A stretch of DNA of 64,000 bases from Dactylellina haptotyla (GCA_031310005.1 CM062386.1:1302001-1366000); one strand, 5' to 3'; counted from the stretch's first letter, positions 23,317 through 35,425 are shown. Program-made: numbers and translations. The notes: generated by a model from the letters alone, not told the origin.

Positions 23317-24709
23317 CGTGGGCGGGCAAGGGGCGAAGAAGTGTCGTGGTCGTAGTCGTGGTTGTGTGCAGTGGAATTGGGACGTGTAAAACGGGAATTT
23401 GGGCTATGAAGTCATGGCGGGCAGGGAGCTTCGAGCTGGGGCGGCGGTGGGCAACGCACAAAATGCCACGGATCCGGACAGGCTGTTTGTCGAAGGGTGC
23501 TGCCAGCTATTTGCTCGCTCAATCGTGATCGAATTTGCAAATTGCGTATCCAAGTATTTAAGCTAGAGTACGATCATCAAGGTGGGGATTCTGCCCGGAG
23601 TGTGTCGCGTGACGGCTGCGAGGGCGCCTTCTTGCATTAATTACGTCGTGAATTCCTTCGTTATCTGGAGGATCAGTAATATTTCCGAACATATTTAAGT
23701 ATGTAATCGATAAGATTACAAAATCGATAATCTTTCCCCTTCGTTCGAGCAGGAGGACGATTCGGTCTAGTGCCCGTTTAGACGCCTCGGAAAAACCTTG
23801 AAACCCACGTTGCCGAATATTCCCCCGAAGTGGAAGGATACCGGAATGTAGCGCATCTTTTCGCCGCAGTTATTCCTGGAGTCTCCCCGGATCTGCCAAT
23901 AGCTGCATACTCCGGCCGGAGCGATGTGGGCTTCTGCGCTTAGAATATCCTGGGTTTCCCCAGATTCCTGCCGCAGAGGCTCCGAATTTCCGCAACCTCG
24001 CCAAAGTTGCACCCCCCAAACTTGACTCACGTTGTTGCATTTTCCTCGCGAGTTTAAATGACGAAAGCTGCCGGGGCGAGCTCTCGTGGCCTCGTATTTC
24101 ATGCAGGCACGTAATCGGTCAGAATCCGATGATGTCTAGCTCTTTGAGATTGAAAGTAGGAATTTTAAAATTTTATAATCTCGCCGTGATCGATGCGGCT
24201 AAAATCCTTTTCTTTCTCTATCCTTCGTGCCACTAAATATTTTCGAGATTTCGCGATTTAATATTAGATTCTTTTCGAGTTCCGGGCTGTAACACTCCGA
24301 TTTCAAGGCTTTTCATTTGTGTTACTGCGGCTCAACTACTGCTGAACACTGGCATCAGCCCTTCGCCAGCTGAACTCATCGCATCTCCACTGTCGCCGAG
24401 TTGCCCTCCGAGATGGAAGATCTTAAATGTTCGAGTCAAATATAATCAATCTAACTTTGTAGAATCTCTAAAATTCGCACTGTTTGTAGTTCTGCACGGC
24501 AAAATCTTAAGATATCTACTAGGGAGCCAACGGTCACAGAATTCTATAAAGGAAGAGCATCCCAGAGCCTTGGGAATAGCCGTCTATCATAGAATATTTA
24601 AATTACTCTCGATAGGACATCCTATATCGATAAAACTGGGTGCTTGAAGTTGTCAACATTTAACATTTTCTTTTCGCATATCCGAAGGCTACCTTGAAAA
24701 CCCGACAAG
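23317..24709. other. Intergenic, 1.4 kb, no gene seen
   Basis: Divergent spacer between dolichyldiphosphatase and the DUF1479 gene. The right two thirds are AT-rich with repeated ATCGAT/TTAAA words. The longest frame (23767-24102, minus, 111 codons) shows no domain. Confidence 0.55.
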
Positions 24710-26162
24710 ATGCATTCCGTACGGTCATCAACAGTACGATGCCTTAAAAAGCGTCAAATCCCGACAATGCCCTTAAGTAGAAGAGCCATGGCGATGATGC
24801 CGCAGACGCAGACAGCTAAAGCCGAAGGCGATATTTCCTCAGTATTCGCGTCTCTATCTGGAGAAACGGAACAGGCGCTCCCACCACGTTACCAGGAACT
24901 GAAAAGAGCTTTGATTGCCAATAATGCAGATAAAGTACAGGCGAGCTGGAATAGACTGATGGATGCGCTGAAAGCTGGTATTGAAGAAACAAAGTTCCTG
25001 AGGGAACGGGTAAGCGCCCTCTTCTTCTTGATATCCTCAAATCTTCCCTCCAGCTAACGACTTGCAGATTATACCACAAGTCAACTTTGGGGATCTCACC
25101 AACGGGAAACTGTCACCAAAAGTCATCCGAGATATCAAGAGTCGGGGAACCGTTGTTGTCAAGGGCGTCTTCCCAGTATCGGAAACCCTTGAGATGAAAG
25201 AACAAACAAGAGCGTACATCGACGCCAACCGCGATATAACCAAGCATTTCAAGGGCCAGGTATTCGAGATTTACTGGTCCCCGAGTCAGATCAAAGCACG
25301 CGGTGATCCTCGTATGATAAAAGCCCAAGCAGCCATCCAAGGTCTCTGGCAAGGGTTATCCATAGATCAAACGACAACCCCGTTATCATATGCAGACCGT
25401 CTGAGAATGCGAACTCCAGGCGATAAGTCGTTTGCACTCGGCCCTCATATCGACGGTGGCTCTCTCGAACGATGGGAAGATCCAACATATGCTTCCTGCT
25501 ATACTGAGATCCTTGAAGGAAACTGGGAAAACTATAACCCCTTCGATGCGACTAACCGCCTCGATGCGAAAATGGATCTATACAACTCATCCGGTGGATG
25601 TGCTGCCTTCCGTGAATTTCAAGGCTGGCTGAGCCTCTCCTCCTGCGGTCCCGGCGAGGGTACCTTACGCATAAACCCGCTATTAAAACAGGCAACGGCG
25701 TACTTTATGCTCCGCCCGTTCTTCTCCCCGCCGAAGAGCGATCCTTCATCCCTCGACGGTTGGAAACTAGATCTTTCGACGTCGAGATTCCCAGGTTCCG
25801 CTCAAGGTCGGGGACAGGAAATGTCAGACTCGACACACCCGCACCTGCAGCTCCAGCATTCCATGGTTTCTGCCCCTCGGGTTGAGCCTGGCGATTTCTT
25901 ACTCTGGCACTGCGATACAATCCATGCCGTTGATCCTGTCCACAATGGCGCGCAGGATGCGAGCGTTTTCTATATTCCTGTAGTGCCTAAATGCCCGCTT
26001 AATGAGAGGTACATTCAACAGCAGAAAGAGACGTTTTTGACTGGCTATCCTCCTCCGGATTTCCCTGGTGGTAATGGAGAGGAGTATCATCAAGGACGAC
26101 CTGGGCCCGACGTGATTGAAAAAGTGGGAGGTCAATCGGCTCTAACTGGGATGGGGTTTTAG
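24710..26162 (+). CDS. DUF1479 (YbiU-type) putative Fe(II)/2-oxoglutarate oxygenase
   Basis: Two exons (24710-25009, 25068-26162) give 464 aa. The intron is 58 nt with a GTAAGC donor, CTAAC branch site and TGCAG acceptor. The N-terminus (MHSVRSSTVRCLKKRQ) is basic and Ser-rich and could be a mitochondrial presequence. Internal Met at 20, 27 and 29 could start a cytosolic form. The fold is a jelly-roll with LGPHIDGGS (His-x-Asp pair of a facial triad), then FLLWHCDTIHAVDPV, where a later His would complete the metal site. DUF1479 proteins are widespread in fungi and some bacteria, without a settled substrate. The stop codon overlaps that of the convergent MOD5 gene. Confidence 0.85.
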
Positions 26163-27744
26163 AGGGGAGTTTCAGTCGTTTGGGTATCCGGGCTTGCTTC
26201 TTTGGAAGAAACGCCTGCGGGATCTGCGGTCTCGCTTGAAGCGACCCTAAGAACTCTCAGGAGTTCAATCTGTCCTCTCTTCATTTTTCTCTTTACTACC
26301 TGCCGATGCGCACGCCCGTTTATGTGCTTGTTCCAGAGTTCCTGTGTTACCGCTGTAACATGGCAATGTTCGCAGGTGTTATTGACCCAAAGGGACCGAT
26401 CTGTTGCCATATCTTTTTTATGCGGTTTAAGGAGGTCGGCTGGAAGAGTTGCGATATCTGTTGGTTTGGGTAGATTTTCATTGGGGATATCCGGGTTTAG
26501 GAACGCTAGTATTTTGTTAGTCATAGTTAATCATATCCTTACATTTACAAACGCCATGGCTCGTGTAGTGCATACCCTGTGCAATTCTGACTGCTGGATC
26601 CCGCACTATATCGTTCCATCTCGAGAGATCCGATGTATCCAACAGGTACATTCCACCGTCGGGGAGAGAGGCGACGTCCGCAAGAAGCTTATTCAACAAT
26701 TTGATCCTTATCCACTTGACTTGGCTCTTGCTGTAATGTCGGGTAGCAACGTTGGTTTTATCGATTCCTTCGGCTTTTAGTCGGCCGAGTTCGTCCTCGA
26801 GTGTTTTCCTAGTTTCAGCATTGGTGCTATCATCGTTGTCAAATGTATCTTTGGCAGCTAGATATGGGACGAACTCCTTCCATCCAATGCTTTGCCAAAC
26901 GCCAGACGATGTATCCATCTCATCTTTCTTCTCCTTGTAAAGCTTATACAGCTCATCCAGTTCGCCAAACAGGCCCTGTTCAATCATTTTATCAACTCTC
27001 CCTTTCAACCTCGACGAGAGCACCTCGTCAGATGCATGAACCCAGAACAAGATATTTGAGAACCTCGCTGTCGATTTTTCAGCATTATTCGCTGCCTCTT
27101 CAGCATACAAATCTGATGCTTTGCGACTAGTCGTCAGACAAATCTCCAGCGACCTCTGAATCTTCCTTCTATCGTTCGGATGCCACCGATTCGCCATAAC
27201 GGGATCCCTCCGCTGCAACTCCGCAAGAATTTCTGAAGTTGATGCTTCAAGAATGGGAAACTTCGCAGTTATGGTCTCTCGGTGGCCGCTGTAGTCCCCA
27301 TTGTCAAGTTTATCCTCAAAGTCTTGGATGCTCTCGCGGAAAAGCAATGATTGGACATAATAATGAGTTCCGCCAACGACAATTGGCACTTTGCCGCGTT
27401 TTCTGATATCCTCTATCTTGTTGAGGGCGATTGAGAGCCACTGGCCGATTTTCCATGCTTCTTCTGGGTTTAAGAAGTCCATTAGGTGGTGAGGAATACC
27501 CATACGTTCTTCGAGCGGATGCTTGTTTGTGATGACATCCAGTCCGCGGTACATTTGCATGGCATCGCTATTTATTATTTCACCGTTTAGCGCGAGGGCT
27601 AAGTCGACGGCGAGCTAGTATGTCTTTTAACATCTGAATTCTAAGCAACCGATGATAGATATCGGAATTCAAACTACATACCTTCGACTTCCCGGTGCCA
27701 GTGGCACCGATGACAGTGATTAATGGGCGGAGGGCTTGTTGCAT
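26159..27744 (-). CDS. MOD5: tRNA dimethylallyl (isopentenyl) transferase
   Basis: Three exons (27744-27682, 27614-26576, 26505-26159) give 482 aa. The P-loop GATGTGKSKLAVDLA spans the first intron. The substrate motif NSDAMQMYRGLD and GGTHYYVQSLLF follow, as in MiaA/Mod5. The C-terminus carries a C2H2 zinc finger (Cys412, Cys415, His428, His434), the matrin-type finger typical of eukaryotic Mod5. The enzyme adds dimethylallyl to A37 of tRNAs reading UNN codons. Yeast Mod5 works in cytosol, nucleus and mitochondria by alternative starts. Here the first ATG gives little room for a presequence. A second intron (26506-26575) has a clear CTAAC branch site. The TAA stop overlaps the stop of the DUF1479 gene by 4 bp in total. 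Confidence 0.93.
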
Positions 27745-28093
27745 TTCGTCGTTTTATTCGATATATTTTATCGGTTCAAATCTTGTCCTGCTATGTTGAT
27801 TTTATATTTATTGACACCAAGGATTCGTACGTCTTCTCTTTACCCCTTCGACTTTTGACCGAAATCCTGCCGGCACGACACCGTAATCAAATCGTGCTTG
27901 CGCTACCGGTGAACCACAGATCCAGGATTGGAATCTAGTGCGAATGTATGACCCGACGAGCTGTATGCACCTGGAACTCGATTTTAAAACAAAATTTGCG
28001 CAAGCGGCCGCTCATATATTCGGTGTCTTTGGCAAAGGAAAGTTTGCGGAAGAAATTTAACACACGACCAACACATTTCGATTTGCAAGATAA
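27745..28093. promoter_or_regulatory. Bidirectional promoter, MOD5 and MaoC-fold gene
   Basis: 349 bp between divergent start codons. A TATTTATTGACA stretch lies near 27803. No gene is seen. Confidence 0.5.
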
Positions 28094-29137
28094 ATGGCAT
28101 TCCGACTCGGGCCGCTCTTTCGAGCCGGCGAACATGCTTCGCTCGATTTTCATCCGACGCTACTGAATATGAAGGAAATAACTCTCATAATAATTCTCTT
28201 TATCCTCAAGTCCATCTTCAGCGGTCTTATGGTTCTTATCGGAGGAACTGGCTCTCAAAGACGAGTGAAAAGCATCAAGACCGACATGCCAAAGCTGTCT
28301 GTGTCCATGCCGTTCAAAGTTAGCGAGGAGGATGTGAAGCAATATAGCCTAGCGACAGGCTGTGAAGAAAATGAAATCGAAGCCCACAAAGCCTCGAAAA
28401 TGTTATTTCTATCCGCAATAACAGAGCCGTGCATGTTGCTGCTAATCGCTAAACGCGGCTCTCTTATTCAACCACTCGGCTCAGTCAATGTTCGGAATAC
28501 CTTTGAGATGTTACGGCCAGATCTATGTACCCTCTCGAATCTAAGAAAAGAAGAGGGAGGCATGGTATTTGCGACATTGGGATCAGCGGCTAGGATCATG
28601 AAGCGGGGACTCGAATTCGATCTTCACGTCGAAATCCGCGTACCAACCAAGTCGGATCCTAACCCTATTGCTATATTCCGGCAAGTGTTCACCATGTTAC
28701 AATTTAAGAAGATACCGGAGAAGGTTCAATTATCGGAGATAACAAGGGAGCCAGACATGCAGTTCCCAGTTGGTGCAACACCGAATGGGGGAATATTCGA
28801 AATGGGGGGAAGCGACCCGTCGAAGTGGGCTAGGGTTTGTAAGGATTATAATCCGATACATATCTCTGGTATCGCTGCTAAGCTTTACGGGCTCCCGGGG
28901 AAGATTGCCCATGGAAATCATGTTGCTGCATTGGCACTTCGGAAAATAGTAGGCGAGTCGAGTAAAAACTCGACCGCGCCAGTTCAGATGGAAGTTAGCT
29001 TCAAGCGGCCGGTTACCGTTCCCGGAAAGTTGAGCATCTTGGTTGAAACTAGGAAGAAAAGAGAGACAGTGGTTATCCATTTTGCAGTAGGACGCGGTGA
29101 TAAAATTTGTGTACAAGGAAAATACTGGGATTTGTAG
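28094..29137 (+). CDS. MaoC-like hotdog-fold hydratase/dehydratase, membrane-anchored
   Basis: A single exon gives 347 aa from the ATG at 28094, or 322 aa from the ATG at 28169. A hydrophobic segment (ITLIIILFILKSIFSGLMVL) lies just after the second Met and suggests membrane anchoring. The C-terminal half holds the hydratase 2 signature DYNPIHISGIAAKLYGLPGK, ending IAHGNHVAALAL. Asp and His of DYNPIH are the usual catalytic pair. The N-terminal half looks like a second, degenerate hotdog repeat. Family members hydrate or dehydrate acyl thioesters, in peroxisomal beta-oxidation or fatty acid synthesis. No PTS1 is present (the protein ends in KYWDL). The substrate and site are not known. Confidence 0.7.
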   Translation: MAFRLGPLFRAGEHASLDFHPTLLNMKEITLIIILFILKSIFSGLMVLIGGTGSQRRVKSIKTDMPKLSVSMPFKVSEEDVKQYSLATGCEENEIEAHKASKMLFLSAITEPCMLLLIAKRGSLIQPLGSVNVRNTFEMLRPDLCTLSNLRKEEGGMVFATLGSAARIMKRGLEFDLHVEIRVPTKSDPNPIAIFRQVFTMLQFKKIPEKVQLSEITREPDMQFPVGATPNGGIFEMGGSDPSKWARVCKDYNPIHISGIAAKLYGLPGKIAHGNHVAALALRKIVGESSKNSTAPVQMEVSFKRPVTVPGKLSILVETRKKRETVVIHFAVGRGDKICVQGKYWDL

Positions 29138-29348
29138 AAAGCGGTTTGACCTAGCATTTACCTAGGGTGTGGAAGAAGGGCACTTGGCTCCTTGATGTTA
29201 TTATATACCATTCTAGCCCTTGTTCGTATACGCTAATAACCCCTTGACTCCGAAACATGTAATTTTCAACAAAAACCCAAACTTAACTCCGACTTGAAAT
29301 AAACCCCAAATCCCAATCAAAAGTCTCCTTGGACTACACTCAAGCTCA

Positions 29349-30292
29349 TTATATCCGATCTGGCCTTCTTCGAAGGATATCGAAATATGATTTAAAATAG
29401 TTGGGAGGGTTTGCCACTAACTTTCTGTCCCACCGTTTAAGTATTGCTCGTTTGAAGTCCTGGTCCTTTTTTTCGGACTCACTGGCTGGGTGCCTGAGTA
29501 CCCCTTTCTGTAGAGGAAAATTAGTGCCGATGAATCAGAGTTTGAGGGCGAAGAGTGAATAGTTACAGCAACCAAATATGCAGAAACGTGAAATAAGAAG
29601 AGCAAAACCCATCCGCTAATCTTAGATTCTGGTACCTCGCCACTGCGTTCAGTGGCCCAGTCTTTCAAGCCTCTGGCAATCTCAAAAATATGCTTTATTT
29701 CTGGGTAGTTTTCATAGTACTCGAACAATGGTGCAAATTTCATCGCGACCAGGTGTCGTAGGTACCTTGACGTATTATATAAGTGAAGGAGTGTTGGCAC
29801 TGACGCCCAGTCTATAACATCTGCAACGACTTCAGGCGGAAGATCCATTAACGGAAAGATGTCCTCCCAGTGACGATTGTATATAATATTAATTTGCGGC
29901 TTTTCTTTTGCTAGGTTTGATTGCGAGTCTTTATGAGCTACCCAGCTCTTGTCAGTTGAGAGCGTGTCGAATGTTTCATCCCCGACGTCAGAGCTCGCGG
30001 AGTCGTACTCGAAGTTTTTAAAATTGCCGCTTATCTTGCGCTTCGAAGTTGCCCAACTGTAAAAAGCGAGGTTTATTGTAGAGTCCGAATCGGTTTCAGT
30101 GCCATTCCAAAACAAAGTATCTCTATCTAGATCTGGCTGGAATAATTGACGAGAAAGAGGAGGCGGAGATGGTGATTTTGGTCTTTTCCAAAAGCTGGCT
30201 TTGCTGGTGATTCTCTTAAATTTTCTCTTTGCTCTTTCTTTGATAGTTTGATCCTTCTTGCCCCACGAGAACAGTGCAAGTATCGAGCTCAT
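29349..30292 (-). CDS. F-box-like protein
   Basis: The preferred model has two exons (30292-29636, 29507-29349) and 271 aa. A continuous reading (30292-29417) gives 291 aa. An F-box-like motif, LPPEVVADVIDWASVPTLL, lies at about 150-168, followed by YNTSRYLRHLVAMKF. The first 50 residues are basic and the next 80 acidic and Ser-rich. The 128-nt intron (GTACCA donor, CTACAG acceptor) is open in frame and would encode a hydrophobic stretch, while splicing gives a charged C-terminus ending RRRPDRI. F-box proteins link substrates to SCF ubiquitin ligases. The partner is unknown. The function rests only on the F-box motif. Confidence 0.6.
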
Positions 30293-33277
30293 AGCTGAGA
30301 ATGGAGCATTTTTTAAAACTCGATTGGAAAGCAGTTGGTGTACCGATATTGCGATGGCGGGATGACATATTCAAGCAGTGAAACTGCGAACAGCCAAACG
30401 AATTGGCCGGCGGGGCATTTGCGACTCATACACCGGCTTTGTATATTTATTGTTAATATTGTGTTATCTACATTGTTTTAGGTATTCGAGGATCAAGTGA
30501 TACTCTCATTCAAAAATATTGATATATGTAATGATCTACCTAATGAAAGGTTACAATTAAGGAAGAACAACGTACAACGCGAAACGTTTGAAACGGCATT
30601 CGCCGTATAATACATAATTTTGGGACAGTTTCATAACCAGGTCGTTGCTATTTAGTGAGTATTATATTGTCTCGCAAGGCCAAATACCGTACTAGTCCCA
30701 CAAAGAGTATTAGATATAATGTAGATAGTACTGAAGATAGTACTACTTTGACTACATAATCGATTTAGCCATTCTATCATGCGACCTTCAAGTTTATAGT
30801 TATGGGGGTTTTCGAATTGAAAATAATTTAGCTTATTGTTTGTCTCGCAAGCCAGATGCCGTCGCTGGAGGTGCTTACTTAATCTTAGCGTTTGTGCCAA
30901 AGAGTGGGCACGCTTGGGCAGTGAACTAGTAAAATGGGATAGCTAGATAATAATGTTTCGGAGTTTGCAGGTGGCGGCTCTTAGAGCTAGATTCTTCTAG
31001 CTATACCTTTTTGGAGCTACCAGGATTTACTGGAAACATTTTCAAGATCGGCTGGGGAAGGATATTTGGTGGAATTTGACCCCCACGAGTATATGCATAT
31101 ATGAAAAAGAAAAAACTTAAATTCCCTTTCACACTCGAATAGTAATGCAGACGAGGTACATGCATAAATAAAATCCGGAAAAAGAAAGAATGTGCCCACA
31201 TCGGTTGTTGAGTAGGATATTCATAGGCGAATCGTCCCCATAACATCTATAGCGTATTATTAAAATATTATGATGAATTTATGAGACCAAATGAATTTAC
31301 ATAAGAATTATATTTTCGTCAGTACTGAGCATCATCCTTGTTTTAATTTTTTAAGAACATGCTTTGTACACCGCATCATAGTAAAAAAGTGAATTTATTG
31401 TGTTTCAACATGGTAGAGCAACTTGACATTCATTCATTCGACCCCCTAGTGGATGAAATTCATGACTCGGCACCAGAGGGACATCGACACAATACTCAAA
31501 CGCCGATGGAGCGATATTAACCCATAGAGGCAAGAAATTTCGAAAGCTAGTGTTTGAGAGAGTTCTTTCGAATGAAAATCCAAATTTTCGAAAGCCAATC
31601 CAGCCCTGTTCGCTCGGGTGATTTTTTGCTCGATAGCTTGAATGGGGGTCTGGACTTTCCCACCGTTTTACCTGCAGGGTCTAGATTGGTTACAGAATAT
31701 TCTAAGCATCGCACAGTCATGGGATCGGAACTCCGGTATCGAACCCAAATTTTTGGTTGAGGAATCAGGTAGCTCCATGGTCCTGCCACACAGACCGCCC
31801 TGGCTCGTTGCGGCTTAGCCCGCAGGTGCATCGATGATCTTCGCCCAGGAATCCCAGCCATGGCGCTCTTTCAAGAACCATGCATACTCTAACTAAAGAC
31901 CTTTCGTGTCGATGGCATTTTCTCTTTATCTTGCTTGATATGAAGTGTAATTGCAAGTTGAGCGAATACTACTAGAGACTTAGTTCCCCTTCTCCCGAAA
32001 AAAGCGATACGTTTCCGCTTTCATATGAGGTCAATGCGATTGAGAAATCCACTAGCATAGTAGCAATGAAGTTAAGAGATCCGGCAATTCGGAGCGTGTC
32101 GGTAACTTGGATTTCACAGCTGGATAACCGAGCTAATTCTGCTGGAACCTACCGACGCGAGCTCAACACGTGTGGTTTACCGTTGTTTGCAAGATGCAAC
32201 AGAGTGGATGTTGCGTCTGCATCCCGGCTAAATAGATTAAAAATGTTAAAATCTACTGGTCCGACTCCTGCTTCCAAGGGATGCCGAGATTTTGCATCAA
32301 ATCATGCATGGGCCCCATGGCTTTCTTGTGCTCTCCCTCTCCACTCTGGGACGAGGCTAAAGGGCGGCAAAAAATGCTAAATTCTTGGATAGAGCTTGAA
32401 ATCAGCAAGAACTCGGCCGGACTTCCCCATTTCCCCACCAACAACTCTAGCTTTTTCTCCACCTTTTTCGCTCTGTGCTCTAGGTTCGGACACTGCGAGT
32501 CTGACACAAAAAACAGAAATGAATTCGATTCGAATACCACATCTGATTCCGGGGAAACGCCACGAATAGAAAGCGCTAGACCATATTCCTATTAAACTGA
32601 GGCAAAAACTTCGGAAAAACTCCTCACACACAGATGGAGGCACCGAAATTCACAGTTTGTACCATGGTTTCGTGGCTGTCAAGATAATTTTAGCTAAACC
32701 TCTTGCTTTAAGACATGATGAAGCATCACAAGACGGACGGGGTTGAATACGAAATCCTTGCATATAGCCTATATTAGGCTAAATATTATTTTCCGCTGTT
32801 CATTCGAACACTGGTAAAGTTTTCCTCTGGCGTATTCGCCTTTTCTCTAAAATCGGTTGTGGCGCTCGTTCGGCCATTGAGTGCCGACATCGTTTCTATA
32901 GAATGGCTGATATAGGCCAGAAGCTTTAGCGGGATATGTTTTCCATGGTAAGCTACAATTGGTGAAAGCTTACAACAAATAGAAAATGGGGTAGTACTTG
33001 GCTTTCTAGAATTCTTTGTGTACATTATAATTGTCAATAATTGCGGATCGTGTTTTCGGGATGTGCATTCCACCATCTTTCGAAGCTTATCACGCTAGGA
33101 TTGAAGGGCCATCACATTTCCAGACGGTCGTACCGAGAAGGATGGCTACTTTGAGGCAAACCAGTTTCGGTTAATGTCCCAGCCATGGTAGACCTGGTCG
33201 TTACCAACGGAGAGAACCCGCACTACTCAGTACGAGATTATTTTTTTTTGCGATTCGTACCAGAGTTTGTATTGTTC

Positions 33278-33506
33278 GCGGGGTGTCTTAACCTTCCCCA
33301 CAGGCAATTGTTCCGCCAATGATATGAGTGGATCCCTTCCTCAGCGCGGACCACCTCGCGACAACCATTTGATACCTGATCTTCAACACAACTTCCCAGA
33401 TGCAACCTCTCGGAGGCATTGGCCCCTTCGAGCCGTTAATATCGTCTCATATCACTTGATATGCAGTCTTTCCGGGCTTGCGACCCGTGGGGTTCAACTA
33501 CCCCGG
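33278..33506 (+). promoter_or_regulatory. Cluster of four CreA/Cre1-type SYGGRG sites
   Basis: GCGGGG (33278-33283), CCCCAC (reverse GTGGGG, 33296-33301), GTGGGG (33487-33492) and CCCCGG (reverse CCGGGG, 33501-33506) all match the carbon catabolite repressor consensus SYGGRG. They lie 160-390 bp upstream of a sugar transporter ATG, two as a close pair and two as another. CreA generally needs paired sites. Repression by glucose is inferred, not shown. Confidence 0.45.
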
Positions 33507-33530
33507 CTCGTCCTGCGCGTATCGAAAATG

Positions 33531-33536
33531 TATAAA
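33531..33536 (+). promoter_or_regulatory. TATA box of the sugar transporter
   Basis: TATAAA in the context AATGTATAAAGTGG, 134 bp upstream of the ATG at 33670 and just downstream of the CreA-type sites. Confidence 0.5.
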
Positions 33537-33669
33537 GTGGTGAGAATGCACCCTGCATCTCAGAGCTGGATTTTTGAAAAATTTCTAACCCACTCGCAAT
33601 CCGGCTTTTGAGCTGTCAATTTTAAGACACGAGCCTGAGTTCCAGTTTCGTGAATTCTATACCAACAAG

Positions 33670-35425
33670 ATGTCGAATCCTGCAAATGTCGGGGCCGCCC
33701 CGGTAGACGAGAAGGGAGATATCTCTGTCCAGCACTATGACAATGTCGAAATCACAAATAAGGCTCTAAATGAGGGTGCTAAACAAGCTACCGCCGCAGA
33801 GCACAATCTCACCTTCATGCAGGCTATCAAGACCTACAAGCGTGCAGCTATCTGGTCTGTTTTGATTTCCACAACTGTCATTATGGAAGGTTACGATACT
33901 ACCCTCCTTGGCTCTTTCTTCGGTTATCCTCGTAAGTGGTATATATGCTTTTACACTAATTACCAAAACCAAAACACTGACCGTTTGTAGAATTTCAAAA
34001 GAAATATGGTTACCTTACCGAAAAGGATGGTTATCAGGTTGATGCAAATTGGATGTCCAACCTGAATGTTATTGCCGCCTGCGGTAATATTATTGGTGCT
34101 CTGTTGAACGGTTATCTTACTGCCAAATATGGACATCGTATTGTCTTGATCGGTAGTTTGCTTCTGTTGACTGGTTTCATCTTTATTGTCTTCTTCGCTT
34201 CAAGCATCGAGGTTATGGCTGTCGGTACTCTCTTTTGTAACATTCCATGGGGTGTTTTCGCAACTTCCGGGCCTGCATATGCTGCTGAGGTCGCCCCACT
34301 TGCTCTCCGTGGCTACCTCACTGCCTATGTCAATCTTTGTTGGTGTATTGGACAGTTCATCTCTGCAGGTATTCTCAAGGGTCTCGTCAATGTCGACAAC
34401 CAGTGGAGTTACAGAGTTCCATTTGCCATCCAGGTAAGCAATAATCTCGGTAAATATATGCATCAATAAATTGTGCGTTAGACTAACTTTAAGTCTTAAT
34501 GTAGTGGGTCTGGCCAATTCCCCTCGCTATCTTTGCCTTCCTCGCCCCAGAATCCCCATGGTTCTTGGTTCGTGCCGGAAGGCTAGAGGATGCTAAGAGG
34601 TCGTTGGAGCGTCTCTCGCAACCAGAGCACAACATCGACTACAACGCCCAAATCGCTCTCATGGTCCACACCAACAAGCTTGAAAAGGAGGAGCGCAAGG
34701 GTGTCACATACTACGATGCATTCAGAGGTACTAACCGCCGTCGTACCGAAATCGCCTGTATGGCTTTCTTGTCTCAAATCACCAACGGTGGTGCTCTCTG
34801 CTACTCTGGATCTTTCTTCTTCCAACAAACCGGTATTGACGCGTCGACCTCTTACGGTATTTCCCTTGGAGGCACTGGTATCGCTTTCGTTGGAACTGTT
34901 ATCTCCTGGTTCTATCTCAGCAGATGGGGTCGCCGAACCATCTGGTTCGTTGGTTTCTCTTCTCTCGTCGTCATCCTGTTCCTCATTGGTGTCCTCGCTT
35001 CCGTTCCAAACCAGACCAAATCTCTCGCCTGGGCACAATCTCTACTAACGATTGTATGGCTTGGAGCCTACTCCATGTCTGTCGGCCCAATCGTCTACAC
35101 ACTTGTCGCCGAAATTGGTTCCACTCGTCTTAGAACTCAGACCGTTGTGTTGGCTCGTAGCACATACTACGTTGGTAACATCATTTGTGGTGGTCTGATC
35201 CAGCCTAGACTTCTCTCCCCAACTGCCTGGGATGCAAAGGGAAAGACTGCATGGTTCTGGTTTGTCCTTGCTTTCTTGACCAACGTTTGGGGATACTTCA
35301 GACTTCCAGAGACTAAGGACCGTACCTTCGAGGAGTTGGATATCATGTTCCAGAAGGGTATTCCAGCCAGGAAATTCGCCGACTACCAGATTGATATTGA
35401 TGAGGAATTCTCGACTCAACGTTGA
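33670..35425 (+). CDS. MFS alpha-glucoside/maltose-type sugar:H+ symporter
   Basis: Three exons (33670-33931, 33991-34433, 34505-35425) give 541 aa. Twelve hydrophobic segments are visible. TM1 holds EGYDTTLLGSFFGYP, typical of the MAL31/MPH fungal alpha-glucoside permeases. AKYGHR follows TM2, PESPWFLVRAGR ends the first half, SRWGRR sits in the second half and the end has PETKDRTFEELD, all standard sugar-porter motifs. The N-terminal 50 residues are cytosolic with Glu- and Lys-rich stretches that could carry ubiquitin for turnover. Codons are biased to C-ending forms compared with neighbours, which suggests strong expression. The upstream CreA-type cluster fits glucose repression. Specificity (maltose, other alpha-glucosides) is inferred from family likeness only. 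Confidence 0.88.

Larger units (their letters stand above)
30293..33669. other. AT-rich intergenic region, 3.4 kb
   Basis: No coding series was recognised. The left 1.5 kb is AT-rich with short palindromic TATA-like words. A minus-strand sequence with an exact B-box match, GGTTCGATACC (31735-31745), lies downstream of an A-box-like TGGCAGGACCATGG at about 31768-31783, so a decayed tRNA or tRNA-derived repeat is possible. Frames such as 31547-31861 and 32253-32643 overlap on both strands and show no domain. The last 400 bp is the transporter promoter. Confidence 0.5.

Noticed and set aside
30293-33669. Idea of a transposon remnant in the AT-rich spacer
   Set aside because: No terminal inverted repeats, target-site duplication or transposase-like frame could be recognised by eye.
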